38,441 nt of DNA from an uncultured Clostridia bacterium (GTDB lineage Bacteria > Bacillota > Clostridia > Oscillospirales > Oscillospiraceae). Below are positions 24,355 to 32,720 of the stretch, piece after piece; within the stretch, counting starts at the first letter, position 1; every line of letters starts with the position of its first letter. The stretch lies in NCBI GenBank assembly GCA_947367115.1, contig CANBCW010000015.1, positions 1 through 38,441 of the forward strand. The letters run 5' to 3'. A model generated the notes under the pieces. The model worked only from the letters and a program-made list of their open reading frames with translations, did not search any database and had not been told where the DNA came from. The position numbers and the translations under genes were made by a program.

Positions 24355-25239
24355 TTAGAAGCCAATGTCTGTGCCGGCAAATTCCTGATATTTCTCGCCA
24401 AGTTTTTGAATTCGCTTTAACACAGCGCTGTGGGTCTTGTAGCCAAGCATCTGCGCGATCTCCTCCAGTGAATGTCCCTTATTGCGCAGCTGAAGGATCT
24501 CCAGATCCTTCGGGTCCAAAGCCTGGATAAACAGATCTGCGTCTGCGCAGTCCACTACGGTTTGCTCCATATCCTGCTGCGTGTCAGGCACATCCCACCA
24601 GGTATCATTGTGTTCCTCAGCATATGCTCGCTGAAACTCGTCCAACGAAATCTGCGGGTGCTTTGTTCGGGTGTGATACCACTTGCGGATGAAGTCAATC
24701 TTTTGCGTGCTGTACCGATCATCAAAATCTTCCGCGCAGCGGTTCTGCTTGACCGTATCCAGCAGCGCCTGCAAATTGTATCTGTGCATGGCCGCACGGA
24801 CTACCCGCCGCATGGTCCACTGTGTTTCTGCCACCGGAACATAGCCCCATTGCTCCCAGGGCGTTGCCTTTTTGAGCAGTTCGTTGGTCGTTGGTATGAT
24901 GCCCAGATTGGTCATCGTTTCCACCCAGATCCCGCAGCTGTGGGCGATGGCATAGGCAGGATCATAGCCGGAATAGGCTTCCATGTCCCCACCGATTCCC
25001 AAATAGGGCCAGGTCAGGCAAGCATATCCGTCCATCATTAGTTCTAAGAACAAATCGCTTTCCACGATCTTGATCGCATCCCAATCCCGGAAGATAAACC
25101 AAGGATTACGGGGAAGCTCCTGCAATTCCTTCGGCAGTTTTGTCATTGCTTCCTTTGGGAAGAAATAAAAGGCGGGGATATACTCTGAATTCTTGTATGG
25201 GGTAACTTCCCCATTCTTTCGTTTCAGATGCACTGGCAT
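24355..25239 (-). CDS. Sigma-70 region-4-like HTH protein of mobile elements
   Basis: The 294-residue protein has a C-terminal sigma region-4/GerE-like helix-turn-helix: LDPKDLEILQLRNKGHSLEEIAQMLGYKTHSAVLKRIQKL, given here as its key segments (about 245-285). The larger N-terminal part (aromatic-rich, with PRNPWFIFRDWD and PYLGIGGD) is not one I recognise and is not sigma region 2. It may be an element-specific transcription factor. The ATG at 25239 follows AAAGGAG at 11 bases; a GTG at 25251 would overlap the SD. It is the first leftward gene, behind a strong promoter, divergent from the defence operon. Confidence 0.75.
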   Translation of the reverse strand: MPVHLKRKNGEVTPYKNSEYIPAFYFFPKEAMTKLPKELQELPRNPWFIFRDWDAIKIVESDLFLELMMDGYACLTWPYLGIGGDMEAYSGYDPAYAIAHSCGIWVETMTNLGIIPTTNELLKKATPWEQWGYVPVAETQWTMRRVVRAAMHRYNLQALLDTVKQNRCAEDFDDRYSTQKIDFIRKWYHTRTKHPQISLDEFQRAYAEEHNDTWWDVPDTQQDMEQTVVDCADADLFIQALDPKDLEILQLRNKGHSLEEIAQMLGYKTHSAVLKRIQKLGEKYQEFAGTDIGF

Positions 25240-25418
25240 TTTCTTTTTCACTCCTTTCCAGAGGTAGGTTCCCTCTACTCCTTAACGACAGAAGAAGGGG
25301 TAAATTGTTCCTGCAATTTTCACTTTTTTGCAGATAATTTTTACTTGTTTTGCATTCACCCGATGGCAATATTCTGCGAGTTCGCATTCCATTATCAGAT
25401 ACGAACAAATGTGCGATT

Positions 25419-25447
25419 ATAGTATCATGTTATAAACAACAAGTCAA
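25419..25447 (-). promoter_or_regulatory. Promoter of the sigma-like gene (leftward)
   Basis: On the minus strand TTGACT (25442-25447) and TACTAT (25419-25424) are 17 bases apart. A TATAAT overlaps at 25416-25421 with 20-base spacing. A roughly 170-base leader precedes the start codon at 25239; it contains no obvious riboswitch. Confidence 0.7.
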
Positions 25448-25506
25448 TATCCATCCTTGTTAGTTTTGCTGTGCGTTATTGGTCGAGGAATGGCAGAAAA
25501 ACCCTC

Positions 25507-25534
25507 TTGCAATTATCCTAATTATGATTATAAT
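25507..25534 (+). promoter_or_regulatory. Promoter of the regulator-TIR-type III R-M operon
   Basis: TTGCAA (25507-25512) and a perfect TATAAT (25529-25534) are 16 bases apart. The predicted start is near 25541, about 40 bases before the ATG at 25581. Confidence 0.75.
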
Positions 25535-25549
25535 AATTATTAGGATAAT
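25512..25549. promoter_or_regulatory. Operator candidate: 11-bp inverted repeat straddling the -10 box
   Basis: ATTATCCTAAT (25512-25522) and ATTAGGATAAT (25539-25549) are perfect inverted copies separated by 16 bases (27 bases centre to centre). One half-site overlaps the -35/spacer and the other overlaps the transcription start, so a bound dimer would block polymerase. The first gene of the operon encodes a DNA-binding regulator-like protein. Confidence 0.65.
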
Positions 25550-25580
25550 AATCAGGATGATTAGCAACGGAGGTATCTCT

Positions 25581-26900
25581 ATGCGTTTGGAAAACAAAAC
25601 AACGGAATTTAAGAGAGAGTACACGGACGAGCTGAAGTATGCCGTGGTTGCTTTTGCCAATACGGACGGCGGCAAGATTTATGTTGGAATCAATGACGAT
25701 GGTAGTGTTCATGGCGTTCAGAATACAGACGGCACCATGCTGCGAATCACCAACATGATCCGGGATGTAGTGCGTCCTGATGTGACCATGTTTACCGAGT
25801 GCGCCGTGGAAGAAATCGAAGGCAAGCCGGTAGTGGTGGTGACTGTCCAACGGGGTACCGCAAGACCTTACTACCTTTCCGGCAAGGGAGTCCGCCCGGA
25901 AGGTGTGTACATCCGGCAGGGCGCTTCCTCCGTGCCTGCTTCGGAAACTGCCATTCTGAATATGATTAAGGAAACCAGCGGCGATTGCTATGAAGATGCC
26001 CGTTCTATCAATCAGCAGCTGACCTTTGACAAGGCTGAGAATTACTTTGCCAAGCGCAATCTGCCCTTTGGCGATCAGCAGAAGCGAACATTGAACATCA
26101 TCGGCGCTGACGGCACTTATACCAACCTGGGTATGCTGCTGTCCGATCAGTGCGTCCACACCATTAAGCTGGCCGTATTTGACGGCAGCAAAAAGAGTGT
26201 GTTCCGGGATCGCAAGGAGCTGACCGGTTCTCTGCTGACCCAGCTTGAGGATGCCTATGCCTACATTGATCAGTTCAACCGTACCCGTGCGGAATTCGCA
26301 GGTCTGGACCGTATTGACAAGCGGGATTATCCTAGTGAGGCGCTGCGTGAAGCACTGCTCAATGCCATTACCCACCGGGACTACAGCTTCAGCGGGTCTA
26401 CTCTTATCAGCATCTTCGATGACCGCATTGAGTTTGTGACCATTGGCGGCTTGGTGCGTGGATTGACTTTTAATGACATTATGTTGGGCGTATCCGCTTT
26501 GCGTAATCAGAATCTTGCCAATGTATTTTACCGGCTGAAGCTGATCGAAGCATACGGCACCGGCATTCTGAAGATCAACGAGAGTTATGCCGACTGCAAT
26601 GTAAAACCCCAGTTTGAGGTCACGGACAACGCATTTAAGATCACCTTGCCCAACAGCAATTACGCAGGAGAGCGCAAGGAATTGCCCACCGCACCGATAA
26701 AGGTCACCAATAAAACTGACCGCAAAGAGATCGTGCTACAGTTAGTAAAGAAGCAGGGTTACATTGTCCGCAAGGATGTGGAAGCTGAGCTGAATATATC
26801 CCAGGCTACGGCAATCCTGCTCCTGCGGGATATGGTAGAATCCGGCCTGCTGACCAAAGAAAAAGCCGGCAAGCAGATGAAGTACCGGATTGCGGAATAA
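25581..26900 (+). CDS. AlbA_2/Schlafen-type, RecG-like putative regulator with C-terminal winged helix
   Basis: The 439-residue protein starts MRLENKTTEFKREY and has an AlbA_2 (divergent AAA-4/Schlafen-like) N-terminal domain: AVVAFANTDGGKIYVGINDDG, with YIRQGASSVPAS about residue 110. A central HATPase_c_4-like part (YPSEALREALLNAITHRDYS) and a C-terminal winged helix (KKQGYIVRKDVEAELNISQA, ending RYRIAE-like) follow. Such proteins are often annotated as transcriptional regulators or RecG-like. The start at 25581 follows GGAGGTATCTCT; the longer reading upstream passes through the operator and is rejected. It heads the defence operon and may autoregulate it. Confidence 0.85.
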   Translation: MRLENKTTEFKREYTDELKYAVVAFANTDGGKIYVGINDDGSVHGVQNTDGTMLRITNMIRDVVRPDVTMFTECAVEEIEGKPVVVVTVQRGTARPYYLSGKGVRPEGVYIRQGASSVPASETAILNMIKETSGDCYEDARSINQQLTFDKAENYFAKRNLPFGDQQKRTLNIIGADGTYTNLGMLLSDQCVHTIKLAVFDGSKKSVFRDRKELTGSLLTQLEDAYAYIDQFNRTRAEFAGLDRIDKRDYPSEALREALLNAITHRDYSFSGSTLISIFDDRIEFVTIGGLVRGLTFNDIMLGVSALRNQNLANVFYRLKLIEAYGTGILKINESYADCNVKPQFEVTDNAFKITLPNSNYAGERKELPTAPIKVTNKTDRKEIVLQLVKKQGYIVRKDVEAELNISQATAILLLRDMVESGLLTKEKAGKQMKYRIAE

Positions 26901-26929
26901 GCCCAACGATATAGAGAGGAGATCATTTT

Positions 26930-28036
26930 ATGAGTAAGCCTACATTGTTTTTCAGCCATTCTTCTAAGGATAAGGACATGGTATTGGCCATCAAAAACAA
27001 GGTGATGAAATATACAAGCGGGACTCTTGAAATCTTTCAGTCCAGTGATGGCGAGAGCATCCCGTTTGGAACGAACTGGATTCATAAGGTTGAAGAAGGT
27101 TTGAAAGAGGCCAAAGTTATGTTCGTCTTTGTGACCGAAAACTCTATTTCCTCTGGCTGGATTTATTTCGAAGCAGGCTATGCATATTCCAAGGGAGTCC
27201 ACGTCATCCCTGTTGGAGTTGGAGTAAGCGTTGGAGATTTGAAAGCGCCGCTTAATCTCCTCCAAGGGTTTAATATCACCTCTTCGGATAGCCTGAATAA
27301 CTTTCTTAGCATTATTAACAGAGAATTCAATTACCAGTTTCAACCACAATTCACGGATGATGATTTCGATGGAATACTTTCTCAGGTGTCTTCTGTTGCC
27401 CAATATATCATCCCGTTTGACCAGATTGTTCAATCCATCAAATTTGAACTGAGCGGTATGTATTATGAAAAGGCGGGAGAGAAAAAGGCTCGTGACACCG
27501 AATCTATGTTTGAACAGATTAAAGTTTATCTGGACAAGCACGGAATTGATTATTCTCTAGACAAACTTTATGGCTATGGGCACGAGAAAGGTAGTGTGCT
27601 CGCCGTTCAAGGCATTAAGCTTGTTTATGATTATGTAAAGAAGGAGGATGAGTACGGTACTATATCCGTTAGCATTTCTCCATATAACTTTGAAAGGTCA
27701 TTTGAATTATACCGGGAATTGGCAGTAAACTGTTTAGAAAACTTTGCTACATGGGTACATCTTCGATTAAAACCAGAGTATGACTATATGAAAGTAGATG
27801 AAGATTGTGCTGCGTTACTGTTGGATAACTCAGGCTGGTTCTCTCTTTCAAAATCTCGAGTTGGGAGATTTGATTGCAACAAACTCAAATTGCATTTCGG
27901 TGTTTTCGACATGGGCTCTCATAAGGAAACCGACTATGTTTTAGGAACTAGCTTTAATCTGGAAGAAATTAATGCACGTAGTATTATAGAACTGGTGTCC
28001 AAGCTTTACGAGCTGAAGCTGATCTATAAAAAGTAG
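26930..28036 (+). CDS. TIR-domain protein (putative NADase-type effector)
   Basis: The 368-residue protein has an N-terminal TIR domain. It shows the strand-A signature PTLFFSHSSKDKDMV (residues 4-18), a box-2-like FQSSDGESIPFGTNW, and SSGWIYFEAGYAYSKG with the probable catalytic Glu81. The C-terminal about 230 residues form an unrecognised domain (KLYGYGHEKGSVLAVQGIKL, NCLENFATWVHLRLKPEYDY) that may sense a trigger. TIR proteins in bacteria commonly cleave NAD+ during phage-triggered abortive infection. It lies 29 bases after the regulator with SD GAGAGGAGATC and 12 bases before mod, so it is co-transcribed with the R-M genes. Its composition is AT-richer (spot count 33% GC over 27301-27360) than res. 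Confidence 0.85.
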   Translation: MSKPTLFFSHSSKDKDMVLAIKNKVMKYTSGTLEIFQSSDGESIPFGTNWIHKVEEGLKEAKVMFVFVTENSISSGWIYFEAGYAYSKGVHVIPVGVGVSVGDLKAPLNLLQGFNITSSDSLNNFLSIINREFNYQFQPQFTDDDFDGILSQVSSVAQYIIPFDQIVQSIKFELSGMYYEKAGEKKARDTESMFEQIKVYLDKHGIDYSLDKLYGYGHEKGSVLAVQGIKLVYDYVKKEDEYGTISVSISPYNFERSFELYRELAVNCLENFATWVHLRLKPEYDYMKVDEDCAALLLDNSGWFSLSKSRVGRFDCNKLKLHFGVFDMGSHKETDYVLGTSFNLEEINARSIIELVSKLYELKLIYKK

Positions 28037-28048
28037 GAGGAACTGAGA

Positions 28049-29788
28049 ATGCCTAACCTTTCACAGTTGAAGCGGGAGCGCATGTTGGCGTTCTTGCAGA
28101 AAATAAAAAACGAGCACCGGGATGATGACGATATGCTCATTGCCCTGGGCGAGATCGAGAGTGAGCTGACATCCAAGAAGTATGGTCTGGTATGGGAGCA
28201 GCACGAGGAAGCCGTGGATGTGATGATGCGGGATCATATTCCTGTGTTCACTGAGGTGCCGGAGCGGGAGATCACTGCGGCACCCGGTCAGGGTTATAAC
28301 TTCATTCTCGAAGGCGATAACCTCCATTCCCTGCGGCTGTTGGAGAAAACCCATAAGGGCAGAATCGATGTGATCTACATTGATCCTCCGTACAATACTG
28401 GCAACAAAGACTTCATTTATGACGATGCCTATGTTGATACAGAAGATGGGTTCCGGCACAGCAAATGGGCTTCCTTTATGAGTGAACGACTGCAATATGC
28501 GAAGCGTTTACTGAATGACAAAGGATTTATCGCAATTTCAATTGATGACAACGAATATGCGGTTCTGAAACTTCTTTGCGACGAGGTGTTTGGCGCACAT
28601 AATTACCTTACCACATTTCATGTGCAGGTTCGCTATCCCGATAAAAGCATCAGCACAGAGGATAAGGTGTTCAAACCTCTAATGGAGTACATCCTATTCT
28701 ATGCAAAGGATGCAAATGAAATCGTAATTCATCAGGAAGAAGCAGACTATGGCTTGGAAAAATTCTGCTTTAGAATTAAAGAAAAGGCCACTGGCACACC
28801 ATTCTCCGTGGGCAATCAGGATGTTGTTGTTTTCAAACCGGGTGAATGGGAGATTGAAAAAATCGACGGCTGTTTGACCGGACTGAAAGAAACATGGATT
28901 ACGGGTAGTATCTATACCACCATGAGCTACGGAAAAGTATTCCAGACGGTAGTGGAGCCTCGCATTGATACCGATGGCCTTGGCTGTCTATATAAAGTGC
29001 TGGGGCGAGGTGATGACGGCCTTGGATACCGTTATTACACTGGCCCGCAGCGGGCAACCGCCAAAAAAGGAAAAATGTTTAGTGGCGTACCACTCGATAA
29101 GGCTGCAAGCTTCCAAAATGGAACAGCACCTAAAAAGAAAATCCCCATTGTAACAACCTATGATTTCTCTGCTGATTTTGGCAATATTCGCCACGAAGGT
29201 GCAATGCCTTTCGGAAGCGGAAAAAAGCCAGTCAAAATGCTGAAACAAATCATCAACTATAATCCAAAGAAAGATGCCATTGTGCTTGACTTCTTTGCAG
29301 GAAGCGGCAGTACCGGTCACGCTGTCTTAGACTTGAATGCCGATGGCGGAAACAGAACTTTTATCATGTGTACCAACAATCAGAATGGAATCTGTGAGAA
29401 TACTACTTTCCCAAGAATCAGGAATGTAGTTCAGGGTTATGCCGCCACCGATCCCATTCCTGCCAATGTCAAATATTACCGCACCGATTTTGTTTCCAAG
29501 GATGACGAATACCTCTCCGATTCCCTTCTGGAGCACATCAGGGAAATGATCCAGTTGGAGCATGGCGTCAAGATTGACGGCAGCCAGTATTTGATGGTCA
29601 TGAGCGACGAGGAAGCCGACGATTTGCAGGCACATTGGAGCGAATACGAGGGTGTAAAGGCCATCTATGCTTCCAAGGAAGTCCTGTTCACCACGGAGCA
29701 GAACGCGCTCTTTGCAGGTGTGGAGATTCACACCATTCCCGATTACTACTTTAACTTTGAACTGAAGGAGGTGGGCGAAACATGGTAA
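28049..29788 (+). CDS. mod: Type III restriction-modification DNA methyltransferase (Mod)
   Basis: The 579-residue N6-adenine methyltransferase is of the beta class, with catalytic motif IV DPPYNTG (112-118) before SAM-binding motif I FFAGSGSTGHAVLDLN (about 414-429). Between them is the target-recognition region. It recognises and methylates the system's asymmetric target site and is needed for Res activity. The SD TAGGAGGAACTGAGA precedes the ATG. The stop overlaps the res ATG by seven bases. Base composition changes inside the gene: about 55% GC over 28261-28320, 35% over 28681-28740 and 53% over 29581-29640. This fits replacement of the recognition region. Confidence 0.95.
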   Translation: MPNLSQLKRERMLAFLQKIKNEHRDDDDMLIALGEIESELTSKKYGLVWEQHEEAVDVMMRDHIPVFTEVPEREITAAPGQGYNFILEGDNLHSLRLLEKTHKGRIDVIYIDPPYNTGNKDFIYDDAYVDTEDGFRHSKWASFMSERLQYAKRLLNDKGFIAISIDDNEYAVLKLLCDEVFGAHNYLTTFHVQVRYPDKSISTEDKVFKPLMEYILFYAKDANEIVIHQEEADYGLEKFCFRIKEKATGTPFSVGNQDVVVFKPGEWEIEKIDGCLTGLKETWITGSIYTTMSYGKVFQTVVEPRIDTDGLGCLYKVLGRGDDGLGYRYYTGPQRATAKKGKMFSGVPLDKAASFQNGTAPKKKIPIVTTYDFSADFGNIRHEGAMPFGSGKKPVKMLKQIINYNPKKDAIVLDFFAGSGSTGHAVLDLNADGGNRTFIMCTNNQNGICENTTFPRIRNVVQGYAATDPIPANVKYYRTDFVSKDDEYLSDSLLEHIREMIQLEHGVKIDGSQYLMVMSDEEADDLQAHWSEYEGVKAIYASKEVLFTTEQNALFAGVEIHTIPDYYFNFELKEVGETW

Positions 29789-31992
29789 GCGGTATCAACA
29801 TCAATCTGTTTGATTTTCAGGAAAAGGCGGTCATCAAGCTGCTGGATATCGTAACGGATAGCCGTTCCAAACAGACCGTCATCGTAAAATCCCCAACCGG
29901 CTCCGGTAAGACCATCATGCTGATCGACTTCATCGAAGAATACCTGACCAAGATCAATAGTCGCACCGCCTTTATCTGGCTGTGCCCCGGCAAGGGTGAT
30001 CTGGAAGAACAGAGCCGCCAGAAGATGCGCAAGTTTGCACCCCACCGCTATACCCAGAATCTGTTCGATGCTCTCCAGAATGGCTTCGATGCCGAAAGCA
30101 CCACCTTCATCAACTGGGAGCTGGTGACGAAGAAAGGCAACACCGCCATCAGGGACAGCGAACGGAAGAATCTCTTTGACCGCATTGCGGAAGCACACCG
30201 GGCAGGAACGGAATTCATCGTCATCATCGACGAGGAACATTCCAACAACACCGCAAAGGCAAAGACCATTATTGATGCATTCTCGGCCAAGAATATCATC
30301 CGTGTCAGTGCCACCGCCGTGGAGAACAAGCGGTATGAGTATTTTGAAATTGACGAAGTGGATGTCATCAATGCCGGCCTGATCACCAAGGCCCTCTATG
30401 TGAACGAGGGGTTGGTGGACGGCATGGAGATCACAAATGACTATGAGTGCCTCCTGGATCTGGCTGATGCCAAGCGCAAGGCGATTGCTGCCCGGTATAA
30501 GGAACTGGGTAAGACCATCCGACCCCTTGTGCTGATCCAGTTTCCTAATGCTCAGCCGGAAACCATCCGTGCCGTGGAAGCCAAGCTGGAAAGCATGGGC
30601 TATACCTATGACAACGGCATGGTCAGCATTTGGATGAGCGAGGATAAGCGGGATCTGCCTGACAACCTGACCGAGAACGATGCCACCCCGGTGTTTCTGC
30701 TGATGAAGCAGGCAATCAGCACCGGCTGGGACTGTCCCCGTGCCAAGATCCTTGTGAAGCTCCGTGAAGGCATGAACGAGGGCTTTGAAATCCAGACCAT
30801 TGGCCGTATCCGCCGTATGCCTGAAGCGAAGCACTATGAGGATGATCTGCTGGACTTCTGCTATGTGTACACCTTCGATGAGAAGTACAAGGCAGGCCTG
30901 CTGTCCAGCATCGATAAGGCATACGAAACCCGCCGCCTGTTCCTGAAGGATAAGTGTAAGACCTTCACTCTGGAGAAAGAGATCCGAGATTTGGACTTTG
31001 ACGGACTGGGTGAGCGCGAAGTGCTGATCAAGATCCACGAAGCCTTGGTTGCCAAGTACCATCTGGGCAGCGATAAGAAGCAGAACCAGATGCTCCTGGC
31101 CGATGCAGGATATGTCTTCGGTGCGGAGATCCATGGGCAGGCTTTGCAGGGCGAGTTTGTGCGCACTTCCGCTCTGACGGAGAGCCATAGCTACATCACG
31201 ACCCACAAGCGAATCGACACCCACAAGCATGGTATGCAGCTTATGCACAGCATTGATGCAATCAAAAGTTCCATCGGCATGGCCCAGAATAAGGTCAAGG
31301 CCATTCTGGAACGACTGTTCCGTAAGGGCGGTGCCACCGGCCGGAAGCTGATTGCGTTGGAAACTGTCGAGTTCTATGCTTTCGTCATCAATAACCAGCA
31401 CAAGCTGAAAGAGGAATTCCGTGAGGTTACTGCGCAGATGGCGGTTCAGTTGAGCTATGAGCGTAACCCCAAGCGGAGTACTTTCCGCATCCCGGAGCAG
31501 GATTTCTACCGTTACGATCCCAATGTCAAGGGCGAGGTGGAATACCTGTCCAATGCTTACCATGAGTATACATCCGGTTTTGCGACCAGTCTTGTCCGCA
31601 GCACCTGCGAGATGTTGTTTGAGCAGCACTGCGAAGGTCGGCAGGATATTGAATGGGTGTACAAGAACGGTGATACTGGACAGCAGTATTTCTCCATCGT
31701 GTATATTGACGGTATTCAGCATCAGTGGCTGTTCTATGCAGACTACATTGTGATGAAGAAGGACGGCACGGTCTGGGTGATTGAAACCAAGGGTGGTGAA
31801 GCCAGGGGCCAGGACAAGAATATCGACCGTCAGATCGAAAACAAGTTCAATGCGTTCAAAGCTTATGCCGCCAAACACAATCTGCATTGGGGCTTCGTGC
31901 GGGATAAGGATAATCAGCTTTATATCAACAATACGGAGTTTGCCGAAGATATGGCTGATGGCCATTGGGTGCCGCTGACGCAGGAATTTTAA
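29782..31992 (+). CDS. res: Type III restriction enzyme, helicase/endonuclease subunit (Res)
   Basis: The 736-residue protein has a superfamily-2 helicase core. Walker A is SPTGSGKT (37-44), motif II is DEEH (150-153), motif III-like is VSATAVENK, and motif VI-like is QTIGRIRRMPEA. A C-terminal PD-(D/E)xK nuclease follows, with MKKDGTVWVIETKGGEA (Asp661, Glu668, Lys670). All key residues are present, so it should be active. It is shorter than EcoP1I/EcoP15I Res (about 970 residues), matching a compact class. It is translationally coupled to mod and GC-rich (about 57% over 30481-30540). Confidence 0.94.
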   Translation: MVSGININLFDFQEKAVIKLLDIVTDSRSKQTVIVKSPTGSGKTIMLIDFIEEYLTKINSRTAFIWLCPGKGDLEEQSRQKMRKFAPHRYTQNLFDALQNGFDAESTTFINWELVTKKGNTAIRDSERKNLFDRIAEAHRAGTEFIVIIDEEHSNNTAKAKTIIDAFSAKNIIRVSATAVENKRYEYFEIDEVDVINAGLITKALYVNEGLVDGMEITNDYECLLDLADAKRKAIAARYKELGKTIRPLVLIQFPNAQPETIRAVEAKLESMGYTYDNGMVSIWMSEDKRDLPDNLTENDATPVFLLMKQAISTGWDCPRAKILVKLREGMNEGFEIQTIGRIRRMPEAKHYEDDLLDFCYVYTFDEKYKAGLLSSIDKAYETRRLFLKDKCKTFTLEKEIRDLDFDGLGEREVLIKIHEALVAKYHLGSDKKQNQMLLADAGYVFGAEIHGQALQGEFVRTSALTESHSYITTHKRIDTHKHGMQLMHSIDAIKSSIGMAQNKVKAILERLFRKGGATGRKLIALETVEFYAFVINNQHKLKEEFREVTAQMAVQLSYERNPKRSTFRIPEQDFYRYDPNVKGEVEYLSNAYHEYTSGFATSLVRSTCEMLFEQHCEGRQDIEWVYKNGDTGQQYFSIVYIDGIQHQWLFYADYIVMKKDGTVWVIETKGGEARGQDKNIDRQIENKFNAFKAYAAKHNLHWGFVRDKDNQLYINNTEFAEDMADGHWVPLTQEF

Positions 31993-32024
31993 TACCCTAC
32001 ATAAAAAGAAACGAGGTGTTCAAA

Positions 32025-32648
32025 TTGATATCAAGCGTTCTGTGGGATATATCTCTTGGCATTATCAGTGGTGTTATTTCTAGCGTAATTGTGTCAAAGG
32101 TATTCTTGATTTACGGAGACAATCAAAAGCAGCTAGAGATTTTAGAAACAAATATTAATAAGATCGACTTCATTCATGGTGAACTAAGTGCTATGAAAAA
32201 AGTGACCGAAGTATTTCATGATCAAGAAATCGATATGCGCAGCAGAGCCAATCCTTATGAAGGAGCATCTGACGAAGAAATACTTTCTTCCCAAGAAATG
32301 ACAGATGATCTTCAAAAGAAAATCCTAGCTATGCTGAAAAAGGATATTGACAAGATAAATGTTGAATTAAATCACATTTTTTGTGTTAATCAAGAAGCCA
32401 GGGTGGTTATTAATAGTTACTCAGACTATATTCGAGGAATTAAAAAAATGAAGGCCTGCACTTTTGCGGCATATAATGAAATTGACGAATTGTGGAATAG
32501 GGCTGACAGGCAATTTGAAAAGTATGCTCGATCAAACAAAAAACGGTTAATAAAGCAAATTCTGACAGATCGCTTCTTGATTATCCTGTGCATTATCATT
32601 TTACTAATCATTGTTACTGCGGCAATAACACAGATCTTAGGGATATAA
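32025..32648 (+). CDS. Two-transmembrane coiled-coil protein of unknown function
   Basis: The 207-residue protein has a membrane helix near the N-terminus (about 7-28, ISLGIISGVISSVIVSKVF), a central charged helical region (about 35-170, rich in E, K and D), and a second helix at the C-terminus (about 182-203, LIILCIIILLIIVTAAITQI). No catalytic motif is seen. The chosen TTG start at 32025 lies six bases after GAGGTG. A GTG three codons earlier and a TTG at 31965 inside res are alternatives. It is the last gene of the R-M/TIR operon, 32 bases after res. It is AT-rich (about 37% GC over 32161-32220) and could be a membrane effector of the defence locus; I do not recognise it. Confidence 0.7.
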   Translation: MISSVLWDISLGIISGVISSVIVSKVFLIYGDNQKQLEILETNINKIDFIHGELSAMKKVTEVFHDQEIDMRSRANPYEGASDEEILSSQEMTDDLQKKILAMLKKDIDKINVELNHIFCVNQEARVVINSYSDYIRGIKKMKACTFAAYNEIDELWNRADRQFEKYARSNKKRLIKQILTDRFLIILCIIILLIIVTAAITQILGI

Positions 32649-32679
32649 TTTATCAAACATGTACCCAAAAGTGAATAAA

Positions 32680-32718
32680 AGCACGAGGCACAGCTTCACC
32701 CGAAGCTGTGCCTCAATT
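32680..32718. terminator. Bidirectional terminator between the defence operon and the right-end genes
   Basis: A perfect 13-bp stem GAGGCACAGCTTC / GAAGCTGTGCCTC with an ACCC loop (32685-32714) lies between convergent genes. T-rich sequence follows on the minus strand (GTGCTTTTATT) and a weaker ATTCGTTATTT on the plus strand. Confidence 0.85.
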
Positions 32719-32720
32719 CG

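Noticed and set aside
29746..31965. 739-codon open frame antisense to res
   Set aside because: Sense strand has complete helicase and nuclease motifs, SD and coupling to mod; the antisense frame has none.
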